A stretch of 64,000 nt of DNA from Prevotella sp. 885 (GCF_002265625.1 NZ_NOVE01000014.1:1-64000), one strand, 5' to 3'; positions 44,767 to 53,791 are shown, numbered from the stretch's first letter. Program-made: numbers and translations. Notes: generated from the letters alone by a model not told the origin.

Positions 44767-45273
44767 ATGAAAAAGCATTTTAAGTTGTTGATGTTGGCAT
44801 TGCTCGCTTTGATGCCATTTGCACTAATCAGTTGCGGAAGTGACGATGATGATGATAATCCTTTTTCATCAAACACAATCCAAATCAATGGTAAGAGTTA
44901 CGAAATTAACCCGTATGTTGTTCAAGAGGGAAGTTTCGATGCGGAAAATGGTGAAGGCGAATTTAGTGTTGGTGTATTCAACCAAGTTGGTAACACTAAA
45001 GACAGTTGGTTTTATCAATTCTCTTACACGGATTCAGAAAAGCCAAAGGTAGGTGATGATTTCTCCAAGAAATCGTTGGAGCTGTGGGCACAGGATGAAT
45101 CCGATGCTTGCTACACTACCCTTACTTACAAAAGCGGTTCTGCTAAGGTTGTATCTATCGACAAGAGCAAAGATGATATGACTATCAAATTCGACAACCT
45201 CAAAATGGCAGGTGGCGAGTATTCCTATACTTTCAACGGAACAGCAACCGTTGATTTCAATTTTGCAAGATAA
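44767..45273 (+). CDS. Island lipoprotein of unknown function
   Basis: A 168-residue lipoprotein (LLALMPFALISC, Cys 23) with an acidic run GSDDDDDNPF directly after the Cys, as in many surface-exposed Bacteroidetes lipoproteins. The mature part is beta-rich (IQINGKSYEINPYVVQEGSF, later YSYTFNGTATVDFNF), probably one small sandwich domain. No family recognised. First gene inside the island; 77 bases before the zinc-ribbon gene. Confidence 0.7.
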   Translation: MKKHFKLLMLALLALMPFALISCGSDDDDDNPFSSNTIQINGKSYEINPYVVQEGSFDAENGEGEFSVGVFNQVGNTKDSWFYQFSYTDSEKPKVGDDFSKKSLELWAQDESDACYTTLTYKSGSAKVVSIDKSKDDMTIKFDNLKMAGGEYSYTFNGTATVDFNFAR

Positions 45274-45350
45274 ATCTTTAATAATAACAATAGTTCAGCG
45301 GTCTTTGGCATACAAGGACTGCTGAACTAAACCTTTAAACAATACAGACT

Positions 45351-45947
45351 ATGAGCCAAGTAAAATGTCCCGATTGCGGTGAATTATATTCAGAAAAATT
45401 ACAGTCATGCCCTAACTGTGGTTGCCCTAATGATAGTTGGAAACCAAAGCAAGAGGAGAAGCCCCAAGAATCTACAATGTCTAATCAGACAGACTATGAG
45501 GAAGATTTCAATGAGAATGGCCAATACTCTCCATTTTCACCAACGTCATGGTTTTTCGCCGACCCTTGGCCATTAAAGAATTACCCACGCAAAGCCTTTG
45601 AGAAAAAACATCCTTTCTTGGGATGGTTGTTTGGTCCTTGGTATCTCACTTGCAAGAATGAAAGCGAGAAGGAGGAGTATGCGGTAATCAATAACATATT
45701 CTATTTCTTCAACTTGATATTCAAAACAATTGTCTACGCTAATCTATGGGCTTTCTTTAAAGGAATTGTTGTTCTAAACAATATTTCATTAACCATTCTT
45801 AGCACTGTTTTTTCGTCTTTCTCCAACAAACATATTAACTTTGCAATCGAAAATGTCAAGAGTAGCCTTGTGAACAAGGTGAAGCCAACCGAGCATAAGA
45901 AGCCACGGTGGAGCTACGACATGAAAAGTATAGTAACTTTTAAATAA
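45351..45947 (+). CDS. Zinc-ribbon membrane protein
   Basis: A 198-residue protein with an N-terminal zinc ribbon (CPDCGELYSEKLQSCPNCGC, residues 5-24, CxxC..CxxC), an acidic linker, and a region with one or two hydrophobic stretches (NNIFYFFNLIFKTIVYANLW and FFKGIVVLNNISLTILSTVF). The ribbon is cytoplasmic if the usual topology holds. The last ~40 codons overlap a promoter-like sequence, and this end is repeated as a broken copy at about 50090-50205. Function unknown. Confidence 0.7.
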   Translation: MSQVKCPDCGELYSEKLQSCPNCGCPNDSWKPKQEEKPQESTMSNQTDYEEDFNENGQYSPFSPTSWFFADPWPLKNYPRKAFEKKHPFLGWLFGPWYLTCKNESEKEEYAVINNIFYFFNLIFKTIVYANLWAFFKGIVVLNNISLTILSTVFSSFSNKHINFAIENVKSSLVNKVKPTEHKKPRWSYDMKSIVTFK

Positions 45948-46053
45948 AATCTTTTATGGCAAGAAAATCAAATTAAGTTTAGAGGTATTTATGTTCACCA
46001 TCAAACATGGTGAACACTATTCGTATATTGTGTAACTAACTATCAACAAGAAA
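45805..46053 (+). promoter_or_regulatory. Leader module P1, before the nuclease-helicase operon
   Basis: Contains TTCGTCTTTCTCCAACAAAC, then TAACTTTG (-7, 45836-45843), then CAACCGAGCATAAGAAGCCA with CACGGTGG inside the 3' end of the zinc-ribbon gene, and later the hairpin GTTCACCATCAAACATGGTG with AAC (45989-46011). The same arrangement occurs before two other island genes (P2 and P3), with the spacing between CGTCTTT and TAA kept at 15 bases. Confidence 0.5.
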
Positions 46054-48273
46054 ATGAAAACCAAAGAATTAAGACAAGCCTATTACACGGCAACAGTTTC
46101 AGAGTTTCAAAAGGATGTTGAACGTGGCCAATACATCGAAAAGATGCTATTGGGTGGAAAGTTCCTATTGGATACGTACAACAGCGAGACAAAATCGTGG
46201 GAAGAGAACGCCAAAGTCATCTCTAAATTGTTGAGCGATGCCAATTTGCCAAATCCTGACGACGTGTATGTTTCCTTCGAATATGCAGCACCCGTGGGTG
46301 GTCGTGTGGATTGCGTTTTGTTTGGCACAGGTAAGGATGGGAAAAAGAATGTCATCCTGATTGAGCTAAAGCAGTGGGGTAATCAAGTGGAAGTTTTCTC
46401 TGCTTATGGAAAACGCTGGGTAAATGTTTTCGTTGGTGGAAGTGACAAGATTGTCGATCACCCATCAGAGCAGGCAGAGAGATACGAAATTCACTTCCGC
46501 AACTTTGTCAACCTCTTCGACCAAGAGGAGTACGAGTTGACAAGCTTGGCTTATTGCTACAACTATGAGAGCAAAGGCAAGGAAGGTTTGTTCGATGATA
46601 TGTTTGCCGAACTCCGTGAGAGATGTCCACTTTACTCTAAAGATATGACGGCAGAACTGAGCCAGAATCTGCACAATCTGCTCTGCAACGGACAGGGTGA
46701 AGGCATTGCGAAGAGCTTGGCGGGCACAGACCTTAAGCCAACTAAGGCCTTGATTGAAGCTGCTGCCAACATGATGATTGATCCAAACGACAACACGTTC
46801 GTGTTGCTCGGCGATCAGGACGACGCATACAAGACGTTTTGGAATGTTTTGAAGAAGACTCTTGACAGTAACGACAAGAGCGTCTTCATCGTAAAAGGTG
46901 GTCCAGGCACAGGAAAGACGGTCATCGCACTGAAGATTCTTTCTGAGCTTTACAAAGAAGCTATGCAGAACGGCAAGGAGTGTAACGCTTATTATGCAAC
47001 TCGTTCTACAGCCCTCACCAAGCAACTTTCAGAGGCACTCCATTGCAGTAACGGCAACCGAAAGAAGCATACTGGCGGAGTAGAAGATTTGATACAGAAG
47101 ACTTACCAATTCCGCCCTGCTTGCTATAAAGAAAGTCAAATAGATGTCCTGCTTGTCGATGAAGCACATCGTGTTCAGGAAAAGTCTAACGACCAAACAG
47201 ATGGATCGCTTAAGAAAAAGTGTGGAGTGGAATCTGTGTATTGCCCACTCAATCAAGCCCTCTCGCTCATCTACTGCTCTAAGGTGACAGTGTTCTTCAT
47301 TGATGACCATCAAGCCGTCAAGAATCAAGAGATTGGTTACTCCGAGGCAATCAAGAAACTTGCAGGGAACTATCAAGGTGAGTACATTAAGCAGATTGAA
47401 GAATTTAAAGCAGAGTACTCTAATAAGACAAAGCCTAACGCCGAGAAAAAGCTAGAAGCCTATCGCCAAGCTTTGGATGGTGATCATTCTGATGCAGAAA
47501 TGGCAAAGATTGAGCGCAATATTGCAACTGAAGAGCGTAATATTGATCGGATAAAAGGCCTCAAGTATCTCACAAAGGATCCTTTGCCAAACGTCAATGT
47601 CTATACGCATGAGCTTACGACACAATTCAGATGTGTGGGAGCTGACCGTTTTGTAACTTGGGTGGACAACGTACTCTATAAAGAAGTACCCAACGAGAAG
47701 AAATTCAAACTGGATAAAGAGGATTTCGACTTTAAGATTTTCCAATCCCCTCAGGAACTGGAACAGGAAATCCGCAAGCTCAACGACCAAGAGAAAGAAC
47801 CTAAGACTACGGCTCGTATTGTGGCAGGCTGGTGTTGGGATTGGTCGAGCAAGGCAGATGAAAATGGTGACCTCAAAAAAGAGATTCAGATAGGCGACTG
47901 GAGCATGCCTTGGGAAACGAAGGCTAAACCTTCCAAGGAGTTTAAATCCCAATACGCTCGAAGCGCAGACTTTTGGGCGAAAGATCCGCAAGGCATCAAC
48001 CAAGTGGGATGCATCTACTCGGCACAGGGATTCGAGTTCGACTATGTTGGTGTTATCCTAGGTCCAGATATCAAGTACGATGCTAAAAAAGATGCCTTGA
48101 TTTGCTTGCCGAAGTTGAATAAGGAACGTAACCTCACAGAGAAAGATGAGAATGGCGACCGACTGATTCGCAACATCTACAAGGTGCTGCTGACAAGAGG
48201 TCGTAAGGGATGCTACATGTATAGCTGCGACCCAAAAGTATCAAACTATTTCAAACGGTTCATGAACTACTAA
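46054..48273 (+). CDS. PD-(D/E)XK nuclease fused to a DUF2075-type helicase/ATPase
   Basis: A 739-residue protein of two parts. The N-terminal ~120 residues hold a nuclease-like core: GGRVDCVLFG with Asp 86, then NVILIELKQW with Glu 104 and Lys 106, giving D-x17-E-x-K. A DUF2075/Schlafen group 3-like superfamily 1 motor follows: Walker A GGPGTGKT at 282-289, Walker B LLVDEAHR at about 366-373, FFIDDHQAVK (motif III-like), ELTTQFRCVGAD, and late SAQGFEFDYVGVIL with KVLLTRGRKGCYMY (motifs V-VI). It probably cuts and translocates on nucleic acid. It ends 1 base before the second helicase gene. Similar DUF2075 proteins occur in defence islands; a defence role here is inference. Confidence 0.8.
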   Translation: MKTKELRQAYYTATVSEFQKDVERGQYIEKMLLGGKFLLDTYNSETKSWEENAKVISKLLSDANLPNPDDVYVSFEYAAPVGGRVDCVLFGTGKDGKKNVILIELKQWGNQVEVFSAYGKRWVNVFVGGSDKIVDHPSEQAERYEIHFRNFVNLFDQEEYELTSLAYCYNYESKGKEGLFDDMFAELRERCPLYSKDMTAELSQNLHNLLCNGQGEGIAKSLAGTDLKPTKALIEAAANMMIDPNDNTFVLLGDQDDAYKTFWNVLKKTLDSNDKSVFIVKGGPGTGKTVIALKILSELYKEAMQNGKECNAYYATRSTALTKQLSEALHCSNGNRKKHTGGVEDLIQKTYQFRPACYKESQIDVLLVDEAHRVQEKSNDQTDGSLKKKCGVESVYCPLNQALSLIYCSKVTVFFIDDHQAVKNQEIGYSEAIKKLAGNYQGEYIKQIEEFKAEYSNKTKPNAEKKLEAYRQALDGDHSDAEMAKIERNIATEERNIDRIKGLKYLTKDPLPNVNVYTHELTTQFRCVGADRFVTWVDNVLYKEVPNEKKFKLDKEDFDFKIFQSPQELEQEIRKLNDQEKEPKTTARIVAGWCWDWSSKADENGDLKKEIQIGDWSMPWETKAKPSKEFKSQYARSADFWAKDPQGINQVGCIYSAQGFEFDYVGVILGPDIKYDAKKDALICLPKLNKERNLTEKDENGDRLIRNIYKVLLTRGRKGCYMYSCDPKVSNYFKRFMNY

Positions 48274-48274
48274 T

Positions 48275-49972
48275 ATGACGAAATATTCCAAGTTGGAAGA
48301 AATGCGCGACCACTTGCTGACATATCTCAAGGAACAGAAGCAGTTTCTGCAAGAGGATATTGACGCAAGCAGCCAATTGACAGACGACGAGAAGATCGAC
48401 AACGGTCTTCTCATCGTTGATGCCACTGTGCTCCGTCATGAAGACAACGAATATCTGCTGGGATTCAAAGTCAACTATACAAAGGTGCGACCAGGCGACG
48501 AAGTGACTCTAGAGTCATCCGATGGTCAAAAGTTAATTGTCTCTGTCATTGAGAATGAACTAGAGTCAATGACCATCCAATATGATGGCGTACTGTCACT
48601 CTCCCTCTCTTACCGCATATCTGTCAATAACATAGTGATGCTAGACCCACTCATTAATCTACTTGAGGGTATAGCGTCTGGATTACCCGGCGCATATTTC
48701 TTGAAACTATTGGCAAATATCGAAGAGCCAGACGAAGAAGGTTTCACGACATTGGATGTTCCAACTTCTGACTCCTGCTACGCCCGCCTCAACCACGAGC
48801 AGCAGGAGATTTGCAAAGCGGTACTTCAATGTCCGTCTGTTTATTGTGTTCAAGGACCTCCGGGTACTGGTAAGACCGATGTTCTTGGAGTTTTAGCACG
48901 AACGTTTGCCAAAAGGAGAAAAAATGTCGTCGTGATCGCCAAAACTCACCACGCTGTCAACAATGCACTGAACAAGATACGTAAAATGTGTGCCAATGCC
49001 CCCATATCTAAGATTGGCTCCAAATTGAAGTCTGATAATGTGGACAAATCTATTTGCATTTATGAGAAATACTTCAAGTATCAAGCCGCCTATAAAAAGC
49101 GACCTGCTTACAGAGGACGAATTGCCGATGTTGTGGGCATGACCCTACAGAGTGCCATCATCAACCTAGGCTTATTGCATACAAGCTTCCGCCCGTCAAT
49201 CATCTTTGTCGATGAAGCGAGCCAACTGACTTTGGCTGAGGCAAGCGTACTAGGTGTGTTTGGTGCTAGCACCATCGTCTTTTTCGGTGATGACAAGCAG
49301 ATGCCGCCTATCTTCCACGAAAAGCAACAAAGTGACGAGTTGTCGGTATCCATCTTTTCACACATCATACATCTATACCCCTCCTTCGAAGGCAAACTCC
49401 GTGTCACCTATCGCATGAATGAGGATATTACGCAATGTGTCAGCAGCAACTTTTACGAGCCTTTTGGTGAGAAAATCATTGCTTCTGATTTTTCCAAAAA
49501 TCGCAGTTTGCAAATCCAAGGACCGAACCTCGATCAGCGTATCAAAAAGTTGCTATCCTCAGGCTCATCTATCGAGACAATAGATGTTTCTACCACTCAT
49601 ACCTGGGAAGATTCAAATCCAGAGGAAGCAGACTTCATTGCCAATCTTGTCGAACACGCTCTATCCTTGGGTATAGATGCAAAAGATATTGCGGTCGTAA
49701 CTCCTTTTAGAAGACAAGTCTTAGCGATAAGAACTTCCCTCCGATCTAAATTGAATTCAGACATACCTCTCGTTGATACTGTCGAACGACTTCAAGGGCA
49801 GGACGTTGATCTAGTCATCCTCAGCTTTAGCGTGACTGACCATGAATTTTACAGACAAACTATGGACTTTCTACTGAATCGAAATCGACTCAACGTGATG
49901 ATTAGCCGCGCCAAGAAAAAGGTGGTAATTGTAAAATCCGAGATAATCCAATTAGGGGTAGCTATACCGTAG
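48275..49972 (+). CDS. UPF1/Dna2-like superfamily 1 helicase
   Basis: A 565-residue SF1B-type helicase. The N-terminal ~165 residues contain an OB-like beta region (LLIVDATVLRHEDNEYLLGF and VRPGDEVTLESSDGQK). Motor motifs: GPPGTGKT at 194-201, IIFVDEASQ with DEASQ at 313-317, FFGDDKQMPP at about 337-346, RVTYRMNEDI (IV-like), ERLQGQDVDLVILSFS (V) and NRLNVMISRAKKK (VI). It is separated from the nuclease-helicase stop by one base, so translation is coupled and the proteins likely act together. No nuclease part of its own is seen. Confidence 0.85.
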   Translation: MTKYSKLEEMRDHLLTYLKEQKQFLQEDIDASSQLTDDEKIDNGLLIVDATVLRHEDNEYLLGFKVNYTKVRPGDEVTLESSDGQKLIVSVIENELESMTIQYDGVLSLSLSYRISVNNIVMLDPLINLLEGIASGLPGAYFLKLLANIEEPDEEGFTTLDVPTSDSCYARLNHEQQEICKAVLQCPSVYCVQGPPGTGKTDVLGVLARTFAKRRKNVVVIAKTHHAVNNALNKIRKMCANAPISKIGSKLKSDNVDKSICIYEKYFKYQAAYKKRPAYRGRIADVVGMTLQSAIINLGLLHTSFRPSIIFVDEASQLTLAEASVLGVFGASTIVFFGDDKQMPPIFHEKQQSDELSVSIFSHIIHLYPSFEGKLRVTYRMNEDITQCVSSNFYEPFGEKIIASDFSKNRSLQIQGPNLDQRIKKLLSSGSSIETIDVSTTHTWEDSNPEEADFIANLVEHALSLGIDAKDIAVVTPFRRQVLAIRTSLRSKLNSDIPLVDTVERLQGQDVDLVILSFSVTDHEFYRQTMDFLLNRNRLNVMISRAKKKVVIVKSEIIQLGVAIP

Positions 49973-50063
49973 GTCATCGGCAGAGAATATGCCTATCATC
50001 GTATTATTTTCTATGGGTAGCTGTTTTGTAAATAGCTGCCCATAATCATTTCATTAACAAATA

Positions 50064-50413
50064 TTATATTAAAATATTCGTCTTTTCCAAAACAACATAT
50101 TAACTTTGCTGCTGAAAATGTCAAGAGTAACCTTTTGAGGTGAAGCCAACCGAGCACAAGAAGCCACGGTGGAGCAACGACATGAAAAGTCTAACTTTTA
50201 AATAAAATCTTTTATGGTAAAATCAAATCAAGTTTAGAAGCATTTAGCTCGATTCATCAACAAACAAGATGAATCAAAAGGACGTGTCTTTACAACATGA
50301 CATAGCAATTCATTTTTAAGCATCAAGAGACTGATTAGATTCAGCACCAACCGATAACAGAAACACGGTGGTAAAAAGGATGCGATTAGTTTAACACTAA
50401 TAAACTTCTGATT
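50064..50413 (+). promoter_or_regulatory. Leader module P2 with a broken copy of the zinc-ribbon gene end
   Basis: ATTCGTCTTTTCCAAAACAA precedes TAACTTTG (50101-50108). The following ~130 bases copy the 3' end of the gene at 45351 (GTGAAGCCAACCGAGCACAA and GAAGCCACGGTGGAGC), with small deletions that break the frame. A hairpin GATTCATCAACAAACAAGAT/GAATC follows at about 50253-50274. After it comes the stretch AAGCATCAAGAGACTGATTA, ACCAACCGA and CACGGTGGTAAAA (50318-50377), repeated almost exactly in P3. Confidence 0.5.
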
Positions 50414-50972
50414 ATGAAAGAATTATATTCAATCTTGTGCGATTCAAGTCGCTCAGTCAGCAATCTTATCAATAGCCTTGGACGTGTGGAACGCTATGAT
50501 GCCACACAGGTCCATTGCATATCATTTTCAAAGGCTTCGGACATTGTTGATGGGATTAATCAATGCTGAGTTTGCTCGTTTATTGTCACAAATCTCCCAA
50601 GATGCCGTTATCATAGAAAACACAACTAAACAACGTTGTGAAAGTAAAGAGGTATGGGGATGTAGCAACCATGAGTTGACTATTTATCGTGACTTAGTAG
50701 CTAACAAAGTCGTAGAGCAAGCTAAAGTGTCTAATCCAAAGATTTCAAAGAAGGCGTTGATTGAACTTGTTGCACAGGAAACAGGTAAGATTAACAATAT
50801 CGGGATATTCACAGGACAAAACAACTTAGGAAAGATACTAATGATTTGCAGTAACTGTCTTATACAAGGCGTAGAACCACCAATAGACTATGCTCTTCTT
50901 AATCGTTCAAACATATACATCTTGGGGAGACGGCTTTCGTTTCCAACAGATAAAACATCAATGTCAAACTAA
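50414..50972 (+). pseudogene. NADAR-family gene with internal deletion and frameshift
   Basis: The first frame (51 codons from the ATG at 50414) ends SFSKASDIVDGINQC and stops at 50569. A second frame carries on at once with NAEFARLLSQISQDAVIIEN, EVWGCSNHEL and FTGQNNLGKILMICSNCLIQ to a stop at 50972. Against the intact paralog at 52346 about 95 codons between DGIN and NAEF are missing; these hold the domain's N-terminal core. The remaining C-terminal part is highly similar to the paralog, including GVEPPIDY. Confidence 0.8.
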
Positions 50973-50984
50973 AAGTATAGAAGT

Positions 50985-51917
50985 ATGAAAACATTTGATT
51001 CTATAACATTGGTAAACGGAAAAGTACTTAAACTCTTTGGAGGCCAAAAGCATAGAAACAACAATACGATAAGATATTTTTGTGAACATGCAGCTTTCTT
51101 TTATGAGCATCAAGACATTATCTTTAACAACAGCAGATTGTTCTTAGCTCATGTCTATCAAAAAGGAGATAGTATATATACATTAGGAGGTTTGTTGGAG
51201 TGGTGGAAATGTATGCCACAAATGGCAACTATCAATGATGAAGGTGTAACATGTTATATATTAACTGCATCATCTTACCCCAAGGAACTATCAAAGAGTT
51301 TCATTACTGTAACTATGTCGGGCGAGGTCAAAGAGTTTTCTCTTCTCGGCGATTATGTAGATAGAACACGTAGCTTAGACGAACATTGTTGCCGATACAG
51401 CAAGGTTGCACGTGACTTTGAGCATCTAAGCCTCAAGAATGTGTATGATACAGTTGCATCATTAGCCAAGCAAAGAGAGGAGGAAAGGAAAATTGAAAAG
51501 ATATGGAGTCCATACAGAGACAACATAGAATTGCTATATAAGCACAGAGAAGAAATCCTTACTCATAAAGATTGGGCGATGGCTGCAATACCACTTAAAG
51601 TATATATGGTACAGCTGCCAATCCATATTGGCACGATGCTGAAGCTTTGGGCAAATGAAGACAAGTGGCTGACACATCCTTGTGTATGTGGTCACAAAGC
51701 TTTCATATACAGCTTTGCAGGTAGTCCGTTGAGCGGAACAACATCCATATCCTACAAATGTGTACATTGCCACAAACAAGGCAATGCTCAAGTAGATGGC
51801 TTTCTCTGTCGAGCACATACTCTTGCCGTTACACAACAAGAATTATCCAAAGAGGCTGAAGGTATAGAAGCTATTACATTGAAAGAAATTATAGACAATT
51901 TAAAAAGAACAAATTAA
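50985..51917 (+). CDS. NADAR-associated protein, long form
   Basis: A 310-residue soluble protein of unknown family. Its N-terminal half follows the same pattern as the protein at 53126: DSITLVNGKVLKLFGGQKHR, then HQDIIFNNSRLFLAHVYQKG and LGGLLEWWKCM. The C-terminal part differs: a helical region with IEKIWSPYRDNIELLYKHRE and a Cys-rich section with CVCGHKAFIYSFAGSPLSGT and YKCVHCHKQGNAQVDGFLC, which looks like a zinc ribbon (CxCxH..CxxCH). AGSPLSG also appears in the shorter paralog. It is downstream of the broken NADAR copy by 12 bases. Confidence 0.65.
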   Translation: MKTFDSITLVNGKVLKLFGGQKHRNNNTIRYFCEHAAFFYEHQDIIFNNSRLFLAHVYQKGDSIYTLGGLLEWWKCMPQMATINDEGVTCYILTASSYPKELSKSFITVTMSGEVKEFSLLGDYVDRTRSLDEHCCRYSKVARDFEHLSLKNVYDTVASLAKQREEERKIEKIWSPYRDNIELLYKHREEILTHKDWAMAAIPLKVYMVQLPIHIGTMLKLWANEDKWLTHPCVCGHKAFIYSFAGSPLSGTTSISYKCVHCHKQGNAQVDGFLCRAHTLAVTQQELSKEAEGIEAITLKEIIDNLKRTN

Positions 51918-51939
51918 TCGGTATCGTCCGGCCAATGTA

Positions 51940-52117
51940 TTCAAACACAAAGGTTGCTGAGATAACGATAGACAATGTCCTCTATGCGCTTGACTCCAAC
52001 AACTATCTCAACAAGCATTGTTCTGGCTGCATGGGCATTGGGCAAGTATAGCAAAGGCGCAGTCAAAATGCACACACTGCTGGATCTTCGTGGAAGCATT
52101 CCGGCAAATATCCATAA
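51940..52117 (+). pseudogene. IS4-type transposase remnant
   Basis: Two frames together read ITIDNVLYALDS, then TTISTSIVLAAWALGKYSKG and AVKMHTLLDLRGSIPANIH. This is the DDE region of IS4-family transposases (second acidic-residue area, with the KGAVKMHTLLDLRG-like block). Ends and the rest of the gene are missing. It lies between the two NADAR modules. Confidence 0.6.
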
Positions 52118-52139
52118 TTCCAAACTATTCATCGTTAAC

Positions 52140-52345
52140 TATTCTTAGCATAGTTTTTTCGTCTTTTTCAAAATAAGACTGTAATTTTGCACTCACTTTC
52201 CAAAATGGGGAGTTGTTCTTTTATTTATTGACAAGCATCAAGAGACTGTTTAAGTACAGAACCAACCGAGCAGATTAGCCATTGCCACGGTGGTAAAATA
52301 GATGTGAGTTTAAGGCTTGATTATTCATCTTTAAATTAAAATTTT
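52140..52345 (+). promoter_or_regulatory. Leader module P3, before the intact NADAR operon
   Basis: TTTTTCGTCTTTTTCAAAAT precedes TAATTTTG (-7, 52182-52189), followed by AAGCATCAAGAGACTGTTTA, ACCAACCGAGCAGATTAG and CACGGTGGTAAAAT (52233-52301). The start also copies ACTATTCTTAGCATAGTTTT from the region before P1 (45791-45811). The order is as in P2; the zinc-ribbon-derived part is shorter. Confidence 0.5.
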
Positions 52346-53113
52346 ATGGCAACATCAAAAACATCAGAAATCATTTTAGGTCGTGTGGAGCACATCAACG
52401 CTTCACACTTTAATTGTTTGTCTTTCGCCAAGGCTTCGGACATAGTGAATGGCATTAACGTGCGTCTTTCTAACATGGCAGGTGGCTATCCATTTTCATT
52501 CGGAGGTGTAACTTGGCGTGATAGTGAGACGCTTTATCTATGTGGTGAGTTTTCGGACTCATCAGAAAAGCATCTGTTGGTACAAGAGGATATGCAACGT
52601 CAGACAAGTGGCTTTGCAGCTAAACGTTTCATCAAGAAAAGAAACAGTAACCTCATCCGCCAAGATTTTGCCGATTTCCGCATACAATGGATGCTCTACG
52701 TTGTATGGCAGAAGTGTATGGGTAATGCCGACTTTGCAAATTTACTCTTAAAGCTACCACATGACGCTATCATCATAGAGGACACTACCAAGCAACATGG
52801 TGACACCAAAGAAGTTTGGGGATGTACCAATACAGAGTTGGCTATAAGAAGAGCTGAGCTTAAAAAGAAAGTTACAAGACAGGCTAAGACGGACAATCCA
52901 AAGATTAGCAAGGCAGCTTTGAAACGCTTAGTCAACATGGAGATTTGCAAAGTGAATAGCTTCGGTGTGTTTGTTGGTCAGAATAACCTTGGCAAGATTC
53001 TCATGATTTGCCGTGATTGTCTTATACAAGGCGTAGAACCACCAATAGACTACAACCTCTTGGAGACGAAAGATATTCACATTTTAGGCAAACGTATTTC
53101 ATTCATACATTAA
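52346..53113 (+). CDS. NADAR-family protein (YbiA-like), intact copy
   Basis: A 255-residue protein with the NADAR/YbiA pattern: LSNMAGGYPFSFGGVTWRDS, ETLYLCGEFSD, FRIQWMLYVVWQKCMGNADF, then LPHDAIIIEDTTKQHGDTKE with VWGC and VGQNNLGKILMICRDCLIQG. NADAR proteins are N-glycosidases acting on riboflavin precursors or, in some cases, removing ADP-ribose from guanine in DNA as antitoxins of DarT-like toxins; which applies here is unknown. First gene of a likely operon with the partner protein, coiled-coil protein and MetK. No DarT gene is in the island. Confidence 0.75.
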   Translation: MATSKTSEIILGRVEHINASHFNCLSFAKASDIVNGINVRLSNMAGGYPFSFGGVTWRDSETLYLCGEFSDSSEKHLLVQEDMQRQTSGFAAKRFIKKRNSNLIRQDFADFRIQWMLYVVWQKCMGNADFANLLLKLPHDAIIIEDTTKQHGDTKEVWGCTNTELAIRRAELKKKVTRQAKTDNPKISKAALKRLVNMEICKVNSFGVFVGQNNLGKILMICRDCLIQGVEPPIDYNLLETKDIHILGKRISFIH

Positions 53114-53125
53114 ATAGATTAGAAC

Positions 53126-53761
53126 ATGACACATAGTAACACAGAACAACCAAAGAACAGCATCACATTAATGAATGGTGCTGTACTTGAATGTATCCCA
53201 AAAGAATCACATCAAGGCGACTTTGTACCCGATAAAATGAAATTGGATGCAACAGGTACATATCTGAGAATTGGCAACAAGCCATGTAAGCCCCTACCAA
53301 GAACAACAGAAGACGTGGAGCAACAGAAGAAACTCTTCACGGATAACGCTTTCTACCTTTTGGCGCATCAAGAGCGCATCATGCGTGACAGTAGAATGTT
53401 TCTTGCTCCTGTAGCTGTACAAAACGGACTCGCCTACACAGGTACTTCGGGATTCAATGCTCCAACATTGGGCATATACTTGGAATGGTGGAATGAATGT
53501 TCTATGGCTTTACGAGTAGATAAAGAGAACCGAAGAAGCCTTGTATTTCACTTGGCAGGCAGTCCGTTAAGCGGTGCGAACCACTGTGCCGAGGTTTACG
53601 AGGATGGCAGGACAGAATCGGTACAAGTTTCTTCATTTATAAGCCATTGGCGACCATTCGCTGCTATCAATACACGTTATGACGAGGCAAAGCACATCTA
53701 TCAAGCCTATACACTTGAACAGGTGCTTGACATCCTGCACGCTGAGGATGATGAAAGATAG
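53126..53761 (+). CDS. NADAR-associated protein, short form
   Basis: A 211-residue soluble protein, a paralog of the N-terminal part of the protein at 50985. Shared pattern: NSITLMNGAVLECIPKES, AHQERIMRDSRMFLAPVAVQ, then LGIYLEWWNECSMALRVDKE and FHLAGSPLSGANHCAEVYED. It ends YTLEQVLDILHAEDDER. No enzyme motif is evident. The gene is 12 bases after the NADAR gene, as in the broken module, which suggests that the two proteins work as a pair. Confidence 0.65.
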   Translation: MTHSNTEQPKNSITLMNGAVLECIPKESHQGDFVPDKMKLDATGTYLRIGNKPCKPLPRTTEDVEQQKKLFTDNAFYLLAHQERIMRDSRMFLAPVAVQNGLAYTGTSGFNAPTLGIYLEWWNECSMALRVDKENRRSLVFHLAGSPLSGANHCAEVYEDGRTESVQVSSFISHWRPFAAINTRYDEAKHIYQAYTLEQVLDILHAEDDER

Positions 53762-53791
53762 GACTATTCAGCAGAAATCAATGAACGCTTT

